A program made the position numbers and the translations under genes. From Nocardia huaxiensis (GTDB lineage Bacteria; Actinomycetota; Actinomycetes; Mycobacteriales; Mycobacteriaceae), in the NCBI RefSeq assembly GCF_013744875.1, contig NZ_CP059399.1, positions 7,998,001 to 8,062,000 on the forward strand: a DNA stretch of 64,000 bases, given 5' to 3'. Below are positions 48,201-56,198 of this stretch, piece by piece. Each line of letters starts with the position of its first letter. The stretch's first letter is position 1. The notes beneath the pieces are model-generated. The model did no database searches, had not been told where the DNA came from, and saw only the letters and a program-made list of their open reading frames with translations.

Positions 48201-48769
48201 TGCGCGGGGACATCGACCTGGCCGAGCGGCTCTACGATCGGTTCGCGGTGCGAATCACGCTGGCGGGCAAGGCGAACGAGGTCGAGACGCGGCTGTTCTG
48301 CGCCATCGCGCTGGGCTGGGCGCGCGGGGATCTGTCCCGGCTGGTGGATGTGCTCACCAAGAATTGGGCGTCCCTGCCGGGAGTGGCCACCGAACCGTAC
48401 GCGCTGGCACTGCTGCATGCCGGGCAGGAGGACCGGGCGCGCACCGTCTTCGCGGGACTGGGGCCCGTCGGCAGCGGCTCGTTTCCGGCATTCCGGGCTG
48501 CCATGCGGGCCCAGGTGGCCCTCGAACTCGGCGACCGCGACAGCATGCGGGAACTGCTGGAATACCTTTCGGTGCACAGCGGCACCATCATCGGCATCGA
48601 AACCGGCGTCGCCGCGTTCGGTCCGATGGATTCGGTGCTCGCCACGCTGTCCGACGCGCTCGGCGACACCGTGGGCGCGAGCCGATATCGGGAACAGGCG
48701 CAGCTGTTGCTGGCGCGGATCCGCGCGGATCTGCCCGATACCGGGCACGCGCTGCTGCGCGCCGCGTAG
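45203..48769 (+). CDS. AfsR/SARP-type regulator with BTAD and AAA ATPase domains
   Basis: An 1188-residue regulator. It contains an OmpR-like DNA-binding domain (about 1-95, IRVLGPLQLTLDGRELPLGTPMQRAVLGRLV), a BTAD domain (about 100-250), a P-loop ATPase with Walker A SGEAGMGKTT (about 318-327) and Walker B-like LLLENVHRAD (about 466-475), and a long helical TPR-like C-terminus. Between the Walker motifs lies an unusual Ser/Gly/Pro/Arg-rich insertion with repeated RDISGA/RDIGRA units (about 375-450). It probably activates a target elsewhere; no biosynthetic cluster is adjacent. GGAGGGTGAC precedes ATG 45203. Confidence 0.9.
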   Translation: MAGPEIRVLGPLQLTLDGRELPLGTPMQRAVLGRLVVAHGQAVSTERLVDDLWAGSPPPKAASVLQVHIHSLRRLFEPDRPRRAPSRFIWSESSGYALRIPENSVDAWHFEQRLRTYQELVSNPETRPDTAQRNSLLDALLARWHGPALEAFADAEWAIAEADRLTDLHLTAVELSAQAKLELGRSGEVVIDLRPHFETHPGREELVRLLALAQYALGRQLEALTTIRRSRDFLGGEFGVDPGPALRNLETAILNHAVDLTPALPKPARPPGGALVAAMGGGIAPAPGTPRSTGYFAELSELLTIADTARGGQLRLAWLSGEAGMGKTTLAETVLAALEAADWTVAAGACPDIDGAPPAWAWSEILAALGKANGSEPSGTPSARPAREVSSTVPHLDAGRTIPNWDISGAIPSRDIGRAGASRYAGGVGGSRDISGAGELPPSGAEPFLLSQGLAQWCRRATASGPVALLLENVHRADTATLQVLRQLAVWLRDEPVFLLVTARRSEARPEVTATGAALAQYATAWMDLRGLDPEGTRQVALDAGLTTVDDELLRPLHERTGGNPLFVRELAKLVAAQGSPTAGVPDAVRGFVEDRLARLPAGITDVLQQVSVWGNGAELGLVSMACGLEEDRLIDLIAAAEAAGLVRTGRGGSIVFAHGIVRDAVYLGIPSLRRGRMHWAALELLVWNRDAYPVPARDPEVLARHAMLGASAETAPDAIEYVHAAARRRMERGMRRETARLMRATVELHELAGHATEHAARADRIALLDARCGLVTALAYDNRDRDARTELGLAVALATELGGDELLARALTSWQAPVLWPIRAYREPNEPIRQALSRLLSKNLPTGTGRAPAETSRAEQELTVPRATLVRLLVAATFETELDEYDTAQRLARLALDLAREVGEPELLCAAINAVTFWESDYGPEFAGLVTQLELTAHRAGLPEYRALAHYLGYRAALAHADLRRAGRLVRLAMECAGEGQLQPLLDMDSCCAAMMELLRGDIDLAERLYDRFAVRITLAGKANEVETRLFCAIALGWARGDLSRLVDVLTKNWASLPGVATEPYALALLHAGQEDRARTVFAGLGPVGSGSFPAFRAAMRAQVALELGDRDSMRELLEYLSVHSGTIIGIETGVAAFGPMDSVLATLSDALGDTVGASRYREQAQLLLARIRADLPDTGHALLRAA

Positions 48770-48797
48770 GAAATGCCGTGTAAGACCGAAGGCGGAT

Positions 48798-48849
48798 GAA
48801 AAAGACAGGCATCGGCAGCCTCCGGGCTTGCCGATGCCTGTCCTTTTTC
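48798..48849. terminator. Bidirectional intrinsic terminator
   Basis: A perfect 14-bp stem (GACAGGCATCGGCA, 48804-48817, with its complement 48829-48842) is extended by GAAAAA on the left and TTTTTC on the right. It therefore ends in a T run read from either strand and closes both the AfsR-type gene and the convergent lsr2. Confidence 0.92.
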
Positions 48850-48879
48850 TCAGCGAACCAGCTGAGAATTTGCTGCCCG

Positions 48880-49230
48880 CTATTTCTTGGCGCGCTGGTA
48901 CGCCTCGACGATCTCGGCCGGGATACGACCGCGCGAGGAGACCTGGTGGCCCTGAGCGCGCGCCCATTCCCGGATCGCGGTGCTCTCTTCCCGGTCCACG
49001 GCCGGACGGGTACGGCCGGCGACGACGCCCGCCTTACCGCCGCGCTTGGAACGACCCACCTTGCGGGCCTTCTCGGTCCACGGCTCCAGCGACTCCCGCA
49101 GCTTGCCGGCATTCTTGATCGACAGGTCGATCTCGTAATCGGAACCGTCGATCGAGAAAAAGACGGTTTCGTCGGCCTTCGATTCGCCGTCGTAGTCGTC
49201 AACCAGAGTTACGGTGACTTTCTTCGCCAT
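48880..49230 (-). CDS. lsr2: Lsr2 nucleoid-associated protein
   Basis: A 116-residue H-NS-like protein. It has the N-terminal dimerisation part [14 protein letters not shown] and the C-terminal AT-hook domain [27 protein letters not shown] with the RGR minor-groove motif. It silences AT-rich and horizontally acquired DNA. GAAGGG precedes ATG 49230; the longer open frame upstream is not homologous. Mycobacterial lsr2 lies next to clpC1 and lysS; here it lies beside an AfsR-type gene, so it may be a second copy. Confidence 0.95.
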   Translation of the reverse strand: MAKKVTVTLVDDYDGESKADETVFFSIDGSDYEIDLSIKNAGKLRESLEPWTEKARKVGRSKRGGKAGVVAGRTRPAVDREESTAIREWARAQGHQVSSRGRIPAEIVEAYQRAKK

Positions 49231-49365
49231 GGACTGCCCTTCCACGTAGGTGGTGCCGCTATTCGCCGAAATGCTAATCGCGCGGCTGTTAGGTTTCAAA
49301 CCAGGCGCGAATCGAATTCGACGAGGTAAGACTATTCTGCTATTACCGCAGAGACCAGACGGTCT

Positions 49366-49905
49366 TCAGCGCACCCGGAATGCGGACAAGCGCCACCCGG
49401 AACGACCGTGCACAATGCGCGCGGCAAGCGCGAAATGCCGTGTTCCCCGGTCGTATCCCGCACAAACCTCGGCGGTTCCGGAATCCGACATGATCACATC
49501 GACCCTGGTGAGGGTGGCGACGCCGAGTTCGTGCCCCGGTGCGGTACCCGAGACCGCGAGAGTGCGCACCGCGGCGATCACAGTCGTTTCGGCGAGCGAT
49601 CCCAACTGCGCCGCCGAACGGCGGCCGTCGAGCACCTCGAGCGCCACCCGCAGCACCGCCCGCGCGAATTGTGCTGCCGCTGCGGCGAGTTCGCGCGAAT
49701 CGGAGGTTTTCGCAGGCTGCGAAGGCTTTAACGGCTGCGTTTTTCGGGCCACCCGATTCCGGCAGGACGCTGATTGCGACGGCTCGGGGCGCACCTGCGA
49801 AGGCGGACACGACCGTGCGTGCGCACGAGCGCGCGAGTCGATCGGGGGCTCCGATTCCGGTGCGGGCAGCAGGAATCCACCGTGGAATCGCCGGGATTGA
49901 TCCAT
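49366..49905 (-). CDS. DUF6459 (Rv3235)-like protein
   Basis: A 179-residue protein. A disordered N-terminal half rich in Pro, Ser and Arg leads to a small conserved domain (QFARAVLRVALEVLDGRRSAAQLGSLAE, then FALAARIVHGRSGWRLSAFRV) that resembles the DUF6459 family of mycolic actinobacteria, of which Rv3235 is a member. Its role is unknown. ATG 49905 is chosen; the open frame continues upstream, but with arginine-rich, non-conserved sequence. The ribosome site is weak. Confidence 0.6.
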   Translation of the reverse strand: MDQSRRFHGGFLLPAPESEPPIDSRARAHARSCPPSQVRPEPSQSASCRNRVARKTQPLKPSQPAKTSDSRELAAAAAQFARAVLRVALEVLDGRRSAAQLGSLAETTVIAAVRTLAVSGTAPGHELGVATLTRVDVIMSDSGTAEVCAGYDRGTRHFALAARIVHGRSGWRLSAFRVR

Positions 49906-50027
49906 GGGTGTGAGCCTGGCATGGGGAGCCCCGGCACCGGCCCAGCCGCGCACAACTCGCACCCCCGGCTCCGGAGTGTCCGGCTTGCCCGACGCGCACC
50001 GCAGCGCCACCCCGGAAATCCGCGAGG

Positions 50028-50684
50028 CTATTTCAGCAACGCCAGCCGACCGGCGAAGTCGGTGGGCAGGTACAGCACCGGGCTGGTGGTCCACGGCTGC
50101 CCGGACTCCGGATCGTAGACGCTGGGCATGGTCACCCCGGCGGGCGCGAACGCCTCGAAACCGCGCTTGGCGGTGGTGCGGGTGGCCCGCCACAGATGAT
50201 CCTGGAACGCCACCACGGCGGCCCGGTCGGATGTCAGGGCAGCGCCGCGCAATTCGGCCACCTTGGCCGCGACGCCATCGGTGGACAGGTAGACGAGAGT
50301 GCCGTCGGCGGCGCGATCGGGGTCGATGGAGACCACATCGGTCAGACCGTAGCGCGAGCGCAACACCTCGGCTATCTCGGTTTGCGCGTAGACGGGGACG
50401 GCTCGATCACCGCGTGCGGCGACGACCGCCGCCGCCAGTTCCTCGTTCACGGGGCCGGGCTCGCCGACCTCGCGGGTCGAATCCAGGCCCGCCGGAATGC
50501 GATTGCCGAAGCTGTAGGCCACGATCAGCGTCGCGCTGTCGGCCGGGGCGGTGGGCACCGTCCACAGATCCAGCGGTGACGGCGCGGCGGGCGGGTCCGC
50601 GACCGCCGCACCGGTGGCCTGCCAGCTCAGGCAGCCCAGCACCGCGACGGCCGCTGCCGCCATGACTCTCCGCGACGATCCCAT
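50028..50684 (-). CDS. Secreted protein of unknown function
   Basis: A 218-residue protein with a signal peptide (RRVMAAAAVAVLGCLSWQATGAAVADP, likely cleaved near ADP). The mature part contains LDLWTVPTAPADSATLIVAYSFGNRIPAGLDSTREVGEPGPVNEELA, a pattern resembling phosphatase-like SanA/ElyC-type domains only loosely. I cannot name it. ATG 50684 is preferred over a GTG 18 bp upstream. It follows the MymA-like gene by 22 bp on the same strand. Confidence 0.7.
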   Translation of the reverse strand: MGSSRRVMAAAAVAVLGCLSWQATGAAVADPPAAPSPLDLWTVPTAPADSATLIVAYSFGNRIPAGLDSTREVGEPGPVNEELAAAVVAARGDRAVPVYAQTEIAEVLRSRYGLTDVVSIDPDRAADGTLVYLSTDGVAAKVAELRGAALTSDRAAVVAFQDHLWRATRTTAKRGFEAFAPAGVTMPSVYDPESGQPWTTSPVLYLPTDFAGRLALLK

Positions 50685-50706
50685 GCCGCCGAGTCTAGGC
50701 ACGCGG

Positions 50707-52197
50707 TCAGACTCGCTCGAGCGCCTTGTCCGCTCGGACCGGACGCAGGGTCTTGCTCAGACCGGTGCGCATGGTGGTGGCCGTGTCGAGCAGGTAGTTC
50801 TGCCGCACCCGCCACGGGTGCCGATCGCCCTGGCGGGGGAAGTCACCGATGCTGCGTTGGATGTAACCCGAGGCCAGATCCAGCAAGGGCCGCTCGGCCA
50901 GTGTGCGATCCGGTTGCGGCACGACGGCGGAATAGCCGTTGCGGTCCATGTAGGACAGCACCCGGCAGACCAGGCGCGAGGTCAGGTCGGCGCGCAGGGT
51001 CCAGGAGGCATTGGTGTAGCCGATGCAGACCGCGAAATTCGGGACGCCGGTGAGCATGGTGCCCTGCCAGACGTATTCATCCGACAGGGTCACCGGCTTG
51101 CCGTCCACCCGCAGCGTGATGCCGCCGAAGGCGAGCAGCTGCAAACCGGTCGCGGTGATCACGATGTCGGCCTCCAGCACCCGGCCCGACTTCAGCCGAA
51201 TGCCTTCCGGCACAAAGGTTTCGATGTGATCGGTGACCACCTCGGCCTTGCCTTTGCGCATGGCCTTGAAGAAGTCGGCGTCCGGCACCGCGCACAGCCG
51301 CTGATCCCACGGGTCGTAGTCGGGCGTGAAGTGCTCGGCGACCAGTTCACGGTCCTTCAGGATGCGTGTGGTCAGGCCCAGCAGCATCTTGCGCGCGGCC
51401 TCCGGGCGACGGCGGCAGTACTGGTAGAAGCCGACATTGAACAGAATGTTCTTGGTGCGGATCACGCGGTGCGCCAGCTCCGGCGGCAGCAGTTCGCGAA
51501 TCCGGTCGGCCAGCTTGTCGCGGCCGGGCACCGCGGAGATCCAGGTGGGGGTGCGCTGCAGCATGGTCACCAGTTCGGCCTGCTCGGCCATGGCCGGAAC
51601 GAGGGTGACGGCGGTCGCGCCGCTGCCGATGACCACGACCTTCTTGCCGGTGTAATCCAGGTCCTCGGGCCAGAATTGCGGGTGCACGACCTGCCCGGCG
51701 AAATCGGCGAGGCCCTCGAATTCCGGGGAGTGGCCCTGGTCGTAGTTGTAGTAACCCGAGCAGGAGTAGAGGAATCCACAGGTGAGCGTGCTGGTTTCGC
51801 CGTTCGCGCCCTGGAGGGTGAGGGTCCAGCGTGCGGCGGCGCTATCCCATTCGGCGGCAATCACCTTGGTGCCGTAGCGAATATGGCGGTCGATGCCGTT
51901 CTCGGCGGCCGTCTCGGTGATGTAGCGCAGGATCGAGGGGCCGTCGGCAATGGATTTGGCGTCACGCCACGGCTTGAACGGGTAGCCGAGGGTGAACATG
52001 TCCGAATCGGAGCGGATGCCGGGATAGCGGAACAGGTCCCAGGTGCCGCCGAGGGTGTCGCGGGCCTCGAGAATCGCGTAACTGCGGCCCGGATGTTCGG
52101 TCTGCAGTCGGTAGGCCGCGCCGATGCCGGACAGGCCGGCTCCCACGATCACGACATCCAGATGCTCGGCGGTGGTGCTGTCTGTCCCGGCGCTCAT
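50707..52197 (-). CDS. Baeyer-Villiger monooxygenase, MymA/EthA-like
   Basis: A 496-residue FAD/NADPH monooxygenase. It shows GAGLSG (19-24), GGTWDLFRYPGIRSDSDMFTLGY (50-72, typical of EthA and MymA), the fingerprint F166-x-G168-x3-H172-x3-W176-P177, and GSGATA (191-196). Its length equals that of MymA (Rv3083). Like mymA it is divergent from an AraC-type gene resembling virS. MymA-type enzymes act in envelope fatty acid modification and can activate thioamides such as ethionamide; the latter is not proven here. The rest of a mymA operon (lipR and others) is absent. Confidence 0.88.
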   Translation of the reverse strand: MSAGTDSTTAEHLDVVIVGAGLSGIGAAYRLQTEHPGRSYAILEARDTLGGTWDLFRYPGIRSDSDMFTLGYPFKPWRDAKSIADGPSILRYITETAAENGIDRHIRYGTKVIAAEWDSAAARWTLTLQGANGETSTLTCGFLYSCSGYYNYDQGHSPEFEGLADFAGQVVHPQFWPEDLDYTGKKVVVIGSGATAVTLVPAMAEQAELVTMLQRTPTWISAVPGRDKLADRIRELLPPELAHRVIRTKNILFNVGFYQYCRRRPEAARKMLLGLTTRILKDRELVAEHFTPDYDPWDQRLCAVPDADFFKAMRKGKAEVVTDHIETFVPEGIRLKSGRVLEADIVITATGLQLLAFGGITLRVDGKPVTLSDEYVWQGTMLTGVPNFAVCIGYTNASWTLRADLTSRLVCRVLSYMDRNGYSAVVPQPDRTLAERPLLDLASGYIQRSIGDFPRQGDRHPWRVRQNYLLDTATTMRTGLSKTLRPVRADKALERV

Positions 52198-52231
52198 GGT
52201 CTCCAGTCTGTTGGGGGCGGCACGCCAGTTC

Positions 52232-52260
52232 TTGACTCAGCGCGACAATCATTTGATCCT
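52232..52260 (+). promoter_or_regulatory. Promoter of the VirS-like gene: TTGACT-N17-GATCCT
   Basis: A -35 hexamer TTGACT (52232-52237) and a -10-like GATCCT (52255-52260) are separated by exactly 17 bp, and the -10 ends 7 nt before ATG 52268. No ribosome site intervenes, so a leaderless transcript is probable. Confidence 0.5.
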
Positions 52261-52267
52261 AGGCGAC

Positions 52268-53284
52268 ATGTCGGTCATCAGATCCGCCGGACTCCGGGGC
52301 TTCCGCGCCACCGTCGCCGAACTGGGCGGCAATGCCGAGGAGCTGGTCGGCGCGTGCGGACTGCCCGTCGCCGCCCTCGATACCGACGACCTGCTGGTGC
52401 CCGATCAGGCGGTGGGCGCGGTGCTCGAACTGGCCGCGCAGCGGCTGGACTGCCCGGATCTGGGGCTGCGCATGGCCTACCGGCAGGACCTGGACATGCT
52501 GGGACCGCTGGCGCTGGCCATCCGGAATTCGCCGACTCTCGCCGATGTGCTGGCCTGCACCTCGCGCTATCTGTTCGTGCACGCGCGGTCGCTGAGCCTG
52601 ACCATGGAACCGGATCCGTACGCGGATCGCGGGGTGATCGCGCTGTGCTACGGCGTCACCGCGCCCGGACTGCCGACGCCCGTGCAGGGCACCGATCTCG
52701 GACTGGCGTTCGTGCACCGCGCGATTCGGCGCTTGGTCGGCGATCGGTACGGGTTGCGGTCGGTGGAATTGCCGTATCGGCCGCCCGCGACGCTGGCCGC
52801 GTACGAGGAATTCTTCGGTGCGCCAGTGCGAATCGAGCGTTCCGCGGCACTGCTGCGGGTGCCCGCCAGTCTGGCCAATCGACCGCTGTCCGGCGGCGAC
52901 GAGAACCTGCACCGGCTCGCCCTGGCCTTCCTGGCCGAGCAGTCGGGTGGGCCGTCCATCGCGACGGCCCCGCGTGTGCGCACCGCGCTACAGAAGCTGC
53001 TCGGCACCACCGCACCCGAAATCGGCTCTGTCGCACGCCTGCTCACCGTGCATCCACGAACCCTGCAGCGGCGCTTGGCCGCCGAGGGCACGTCCTTCGC
53101 CGCCCTGCTGGACGATGTGCGGCGGGAAGAGGCGCGGCGCTACCTGACCACCACGGACATGCCCATGAGCCAAGTCGCCTCGCTCATCGGGCTTTCCGAG
53201 CAGGCGACCCTGACGCGCTGCTGCCAACGCTGGTGGGGCGTGACGCCTTCCGCGGTTCGCAAGGGTGGCGGCACGGCGCTCTGA
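52268..53284 (+). CDS. AraC-family regulator, VirS-like
   Basis: A 338-residue regulator, the size of VirS (340), which in Mycobacterium tuberculosis controls the divergent mymA operon. The N-terminal sensing domain (RLDCPDLGLRMAYRQDLDMLGPLALAIRNSPTLADVL) is of the PF12625 type. The C-terminal helix-turn-helix pair reads IGSVARLLTVHPRTLQRRLAAEGTSFAALLDDVRREEARRYL. It is divergent from the MymA-like monooxygenase gene across 70 bp and is its likely activator. Confidence 0.9.
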   Translation: MSVIRSAGLRGFRATVAELGGNAEELVGACGLPVAALDTDDLLVPDQAVGAVLELAAQRLDCPDLGLRMAYRQDLDMLGPLALAIRNSPTLADVLACTSRYLFVHARSLSLTMEPDPYADRGVIALCYGVTAPGLPTPVQGTDLGLAFVHRAIRRLVGDRYGLRSVELPYRPPATLAAYEEFFGAPVRIERSAALLRVPASLANRPLSGGDENLHRLALAFLAEQSGGPSIATAPRVRTALQKLLGTTAPEIGSVARLLTVHPRTLQRRLAAEGTSFAALLDDVRREEARRYLTTTDMPMSQVASLIGLSEQATLTRCCQRWWGVTPSAVRKGGGTAL

Positions 53285-53331
53285 AACACGGTGACTCTGA
53301 AACGATCAACCTTCGCAGCAAACGCGTGTCG

Positions 53332-53562
53332 ATGCCGCACTACCAGCACCTTCACGCGGAGGATGAGGGGGTGACCGCCGAATGCCCTTCCTGCGCTTGG
53401 CCCTCCCCCACTCCCGTCTCCGGGCACCGCTCGGTGCAGTACCTGCGCTGTGTGTGCGGGGAGTGGATGATCACGGTGCACGGGAAGGTCGTCGGCACCG
53501 CGGGCGGCAGCAACTTCAGCCGCAAGGACCCGCTCACCGTCATCGCCGGCACGCGGGACTGA
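53332..53562 (+). CDS. Small cysteine-rich protein, 76 residues
   Basis: A short protein with C18-x2-C21 and C40-x-C42, a possible zinc-binding knuckle, and an aromatic core (VQYLRCVCGEWMITVHGKVVG). No family is recognised. It begins at ATG 53332, 47 bp after the VirS-like gene, and the frame is open without internal stops. Similar small proteins are annotated as hypothetical in Nocardia-type genomes; I cannot assign a role. Confidence 0.55.
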   Translation: MPHYQHLHAEDEGVTAECPSCAWPSPTPVSGHRSVQYLRCVCGEWMITVHGKVVGTAGGSNFSRKDPLTVIAGTRD

Positions 53563-53624
53563 CCGCTCCGGCAGCCAGCGGCACCGCCCGAAAGCGCCAC
53601 CGGCCCAACGCAACCGGACCGGAC

Positions 53625-54446
53625 TCAGCGGGGCTGCACGAAGATCCGCACGCCTTCGACCCGGTGGCCGCGCTCGCTGAAATCGAGCTGCGCTATGCCG
53701 CGGCCCTCGCGGGTCTCGACCGTGGCGGTGACGTGGCGACCCGCCGCGATGGGCTTGCTCCAGCGCAGACCGCGGGCGCGAGTCGTGAAGTCCTCCAGGG
53801 ACATCGCGTCGCCGTTCGCCCACTCCAGGCGCGGTACCGACACCAGAGTCGTTCGGGCACCGGCGATATCGGCGCGGCCGACCGCGTCCAGCAGGCGACC
53901 GGCGGCCTGTTTGCCCTTCGCGCCCACACCGCGCATGCCCTGCATGAAGCCCAGAGCGCCGCCGACGCCCTGGTTTCCGAGCAGTTGCGGGCCGAGCTTC
54001 GCACCGGCCAGCAGGCCCTGCGCGCCGGAACCCATGAGCTGTGCGATCATTCCGGGCAGCTCCCAATGTGCCCGCAGCGCACGGATTTTCACGTCGTCGC
54101 CGGTATCCGCCAGGTCGTAGCGCAGATGCATGGGCACGTGCAGGGTGACGCCGGTGGCTGTATCACTCGAAAACATGGTGGTGGCGATGGTGAGATCGCG
54201 GAACACCGTCATCCCGCACACCACATCGTGTTCCACGTCGAAGACGATGCCGTTGGGTCCGATGAAGGTGTCGTAGAAGCGGTCGATGGCGGCGCGGCCG
54301 ATGTTCGGGCGCGAGCCGACCGGGTCTTCCACGGACGCGTTCTCGGCGAAAAGGCCCACCCAGGAAGCCTTGTCGTGCAGGCCGACGGCACGCGGCGAGG
54401 CTTCGACGGTCGCCAGCAGTTCGGCGGCGGTGGGGTTCGCGGGCAC
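53625..54446 (-). CDS. SnoaL-like / ketosteroid isomerase-fold protein
   Basis: A 273-residue protein. The N-terminal 130 residues form an NTF2-like fold (AVGLHDKASWVGLFAENASVEDPVGSRPNIGRAAIDRFYDTFI) of the kind in SnoaL and delta-5-3-ketosteroid isomerases. The C-terminal half is Gly/Ala-rich with a second beta-rich part (FTTRARGLRWSKPIAAGRHVTATVETREG). The start is GTG 54446, preceded by GGAGGACACC. It lies downstream of the mce operon on the same strand (102-bp gap), so a steroid-related role is an attractive but unproven guess. Confidence 0.75.
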   Translation of the reverse strand: MPANPTAAELLATVEASPRAVGLHDKASWVGLFAENASVEDPVGSRPNIGRAAIDRFYDTFIGPNGIVFDVEHDVVCGMTVFRDLTIATTMFSSDTATGVTLHVPMHLRYDLADTGDDVKIRALRAHWELPGMIAQLMGSGAQGLLAGAKLGPQLLGNQGVGGALGFMQGMRGVGAKGKQAAGRLLDAVGRADIAGARTTLVSVPRLEWANGDAMSLEDFTTRARGLRWSKPIAAGRHVTATVETREGRGIAQLDFSERGHRVEGVRIFVQPR

Positions 54447-54548
54447 GGTGTCCTCCAGAGGTCAGTAGCGCGCGCGATGATACCGGCCGCTCCGTACCTC
54501 AGGAAGGGGAACAGGGCGACCGGGTATCCGGGTTACTGATTCTCGGGC

Positions 54549-55220
54549 CTAGTTGTTCTTGGGCATCGGCATGTCGATGCCGGAGACCTCGGTGACCTTC
54601 CAGTCCTCCGGGTCGACGGTGACCGTGTAGTAGATGGTGGTCAGCACGCCGTCCGGGTTCTGGGCATTGGTGGAGGTGACATTGAGGTAGACGTTCACCT
54701 TGTACGCACCGCCATCGCGGCCGATCACCTGCGCACCCAGCGGGGACGGGCTCGACGTCCACTTCAGCGGGACCAGGATCTCCTGGAGCTTCGAGGAGGA
54801 CGCGTCGAACTTCTTGGCCAGGCTGTCGGTGGTGTTCGCCTTCAGGCGCTGGGTCCAGGAATTGAAGTCCGCGTAGTTGAGGGTGGCCGCGCCCATCGCG
54901 TAATCGGTGGCGACCTGCTCGGCGTGGCGATCGTCGGCGGCCTGAGCCTGCTGATCGCTCAGATCGCCGCGCGCGTTGAGCCACAGCGTGGTGGTGGTGA
55001 TCAGACCGGCGATCAACAGCACGATCGCCGCCGCCACGGCCAGCGTCGACAGCTTGAGCGAAACCGTCACGCCCGCAGCGGGCTTGGCCGGTTCGGCAGC
55101 AGGCTTGGCCAGTTCGACCGCTTCCCGCTCGGGCGCTGCGGTCTCGGTCTTGGTCTCGGAAACGGAGTCAGCGGAAGTCGCTTCGGCTGCCGCCCGTTTC
55201 GGATCGGTGTCCTCGGACAT
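54549..55220 (-). CDS. Mce-associated membrane protein (Mas)
   Basis: A 223-residue protein with a charged N-terminus rich in Ala, Glu and Pro (1-46), one membrane helix (LSTLAVAAAIVLLIAGLITTTTLWL, about 56-80), and an external domain (VATDYAMGAATLNYADFNSW, then LVPLKWTSSPSPLGAQ). Proteins of this type follow actinobacterial mce operons and help stabilise the transporter. It starts 21 bp after mceF with AAGGAG-type spacing. Its domain is paralogous to the orphan at 4206-4691. Confidence 0.9.
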   Translation of the reverse strand: MSEDTDPKRAAAEATSADSVSETKTETAAPEREAVELAKPAAEPAKPAAGVTVSLKLSTLAVAAAIVLLIAGLITTTTLWLNARGDLSDQQAQAADDRHAEQVATDYAMGAATLNYADFNSWTQRLKANTTDSLAKKFDASSSKLQEILVPLKWTSSPSPLGAQVIGRDGGAYKVNVYLNVTSTNAQNPDGVLTTIYYTVTVDPEDWKVTEVSGIDMPMPKNN

Positions 55221-55241
55221 CCTGTTTCTCCTTGGTCGGTA

Positions 55242-56198
55242 CTACTTGACGTTCACCTGCACCCGCACCGCACCATCGCTGGTGCTCGCGAGGGCCTGCG
55301 AGACGAGGCTGCTGATATTGATCTGTGGCCCCGCCGTGCGTGCCGCGTCCACCAGGGGCTGGAGCTGTGGCGCGAGGGTCTGCAATTCGGGTCCGGCCTG
55401 CTGCAACCATTCGGTGAGCTTCGCCAGGAAGGGAGCCAGCCCGTCACCGTCCACGTAGACCTGCGGACCGGGCGCTCGATCCACGAGTCTACCGACCGCG
55501 TCGATCAGCTCCTCCAGGGACTGCTCGAAGCGGAGGAAGGCCGGCGCCGCGGCGGCCGTGGCCTCCGGAATGCCCGCCATGTCCGAAGCGGTGGCCTGGA
55601 AGCTGTTGAGCAGCTGAGCGATCTTGGGCTCGCGGCTCATGATGGCGGCGGCCAGCAGATCCCCGGCCCGGGTCAGCTGCGGCATGGACGATTCGGTGTC
55701 GTCGAAGGCCGCACCCAGGGTGGCGGCCAGCGAGGCCGCGACCTTCGGGTCGAGCTGGTTCATGACCTTGTTGACCAGGCGCGACACCTCGGGAATGGAC
55801 AGCGGGGACTTGACCGCGGAGGTGTCCAGGCGCTGACCGTCGGTCAGGTACGGGCCGCTGCCGGTGCGCGGGCGGAACTCCACATACGGTTCACCCAGCG
55901 CCGAAAGCTGTTCGATGGTGATGACGCTGTCGGTGGGCAGCTTGCGGTCGGCGTCCACCCGGAAGCCGACCTCGATGCCCTGTGCGGTGCCCTCGATGGA
56001 GGTCACCTTGCCGACCCGCATGCCGGTGAGCAGAATCGGCGAACCGACGCTCAGACCGCCCGAATTCTTCAGCACCATCGAGGCATTGGTGTACTCGGCG
56101 AACGGATCCGCCCGCACCACGCCGAAGGTCAGATAGCTCGCGCCCACCACGGTGACCGCGGCAATGGCGCCCAGCGACGCCACCGAACCCCATCTCAT
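55242..56198 (-). CDS. mceF: Mce family protein MceF
   Basis: A 318-residue substrate-binding subunit of a lipid/steroid importer. One N-terminal helix (VASLGAIAAVTVVGASYLTFGVV) anchors it. The MlaD/MCE domain follows (NASMVLKNSGGLSVGSPILLTGMRVGKVTSIEGT), then helices that form a needle. The ATG overlaps the mceE stop by four bases. It is the last mce subunit of the operon, followed by the Mas gene. Confidence 0.9.
   Translation of the reverse strand: MRWGSVASLGAIAAVTVVGASYLTFGVVRADPFAEYTNASMVLKNSGGLSVGSPILLTGMRVGKVTSIEGTAQGIEVGFRVDADRKLPTDSVITIEQLSALGEPYVEFRPRTGSGPYLTDGQRLDTSAVKSPLSIPEVSRLVNKVMNQLDPKVAASLAATLGAAFDDTESSMPQLTRAGDLLAAAIMSREPKIAQLLNSFQATASDMAGIPEATAAAAPAFLRFEQSLEELIDAVGRLVDRAPGPQVYVDGDGLAPFLAKLTEWLQQAGPELQTLAPQLQPLVDAARTAGPQINISSLVSQALASTSDGAVRVQVNVK

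Noticed and set aside
50551..53562. A 1003-codon open frame on the plus strand
   Set aside because: It runs antisense through two real genes and in another frame of the AraC gene; its composition is arginine/glycine/histidine-rich as expected of GC-rich shadows. Only its last 77 codons (53332-53562) look real.
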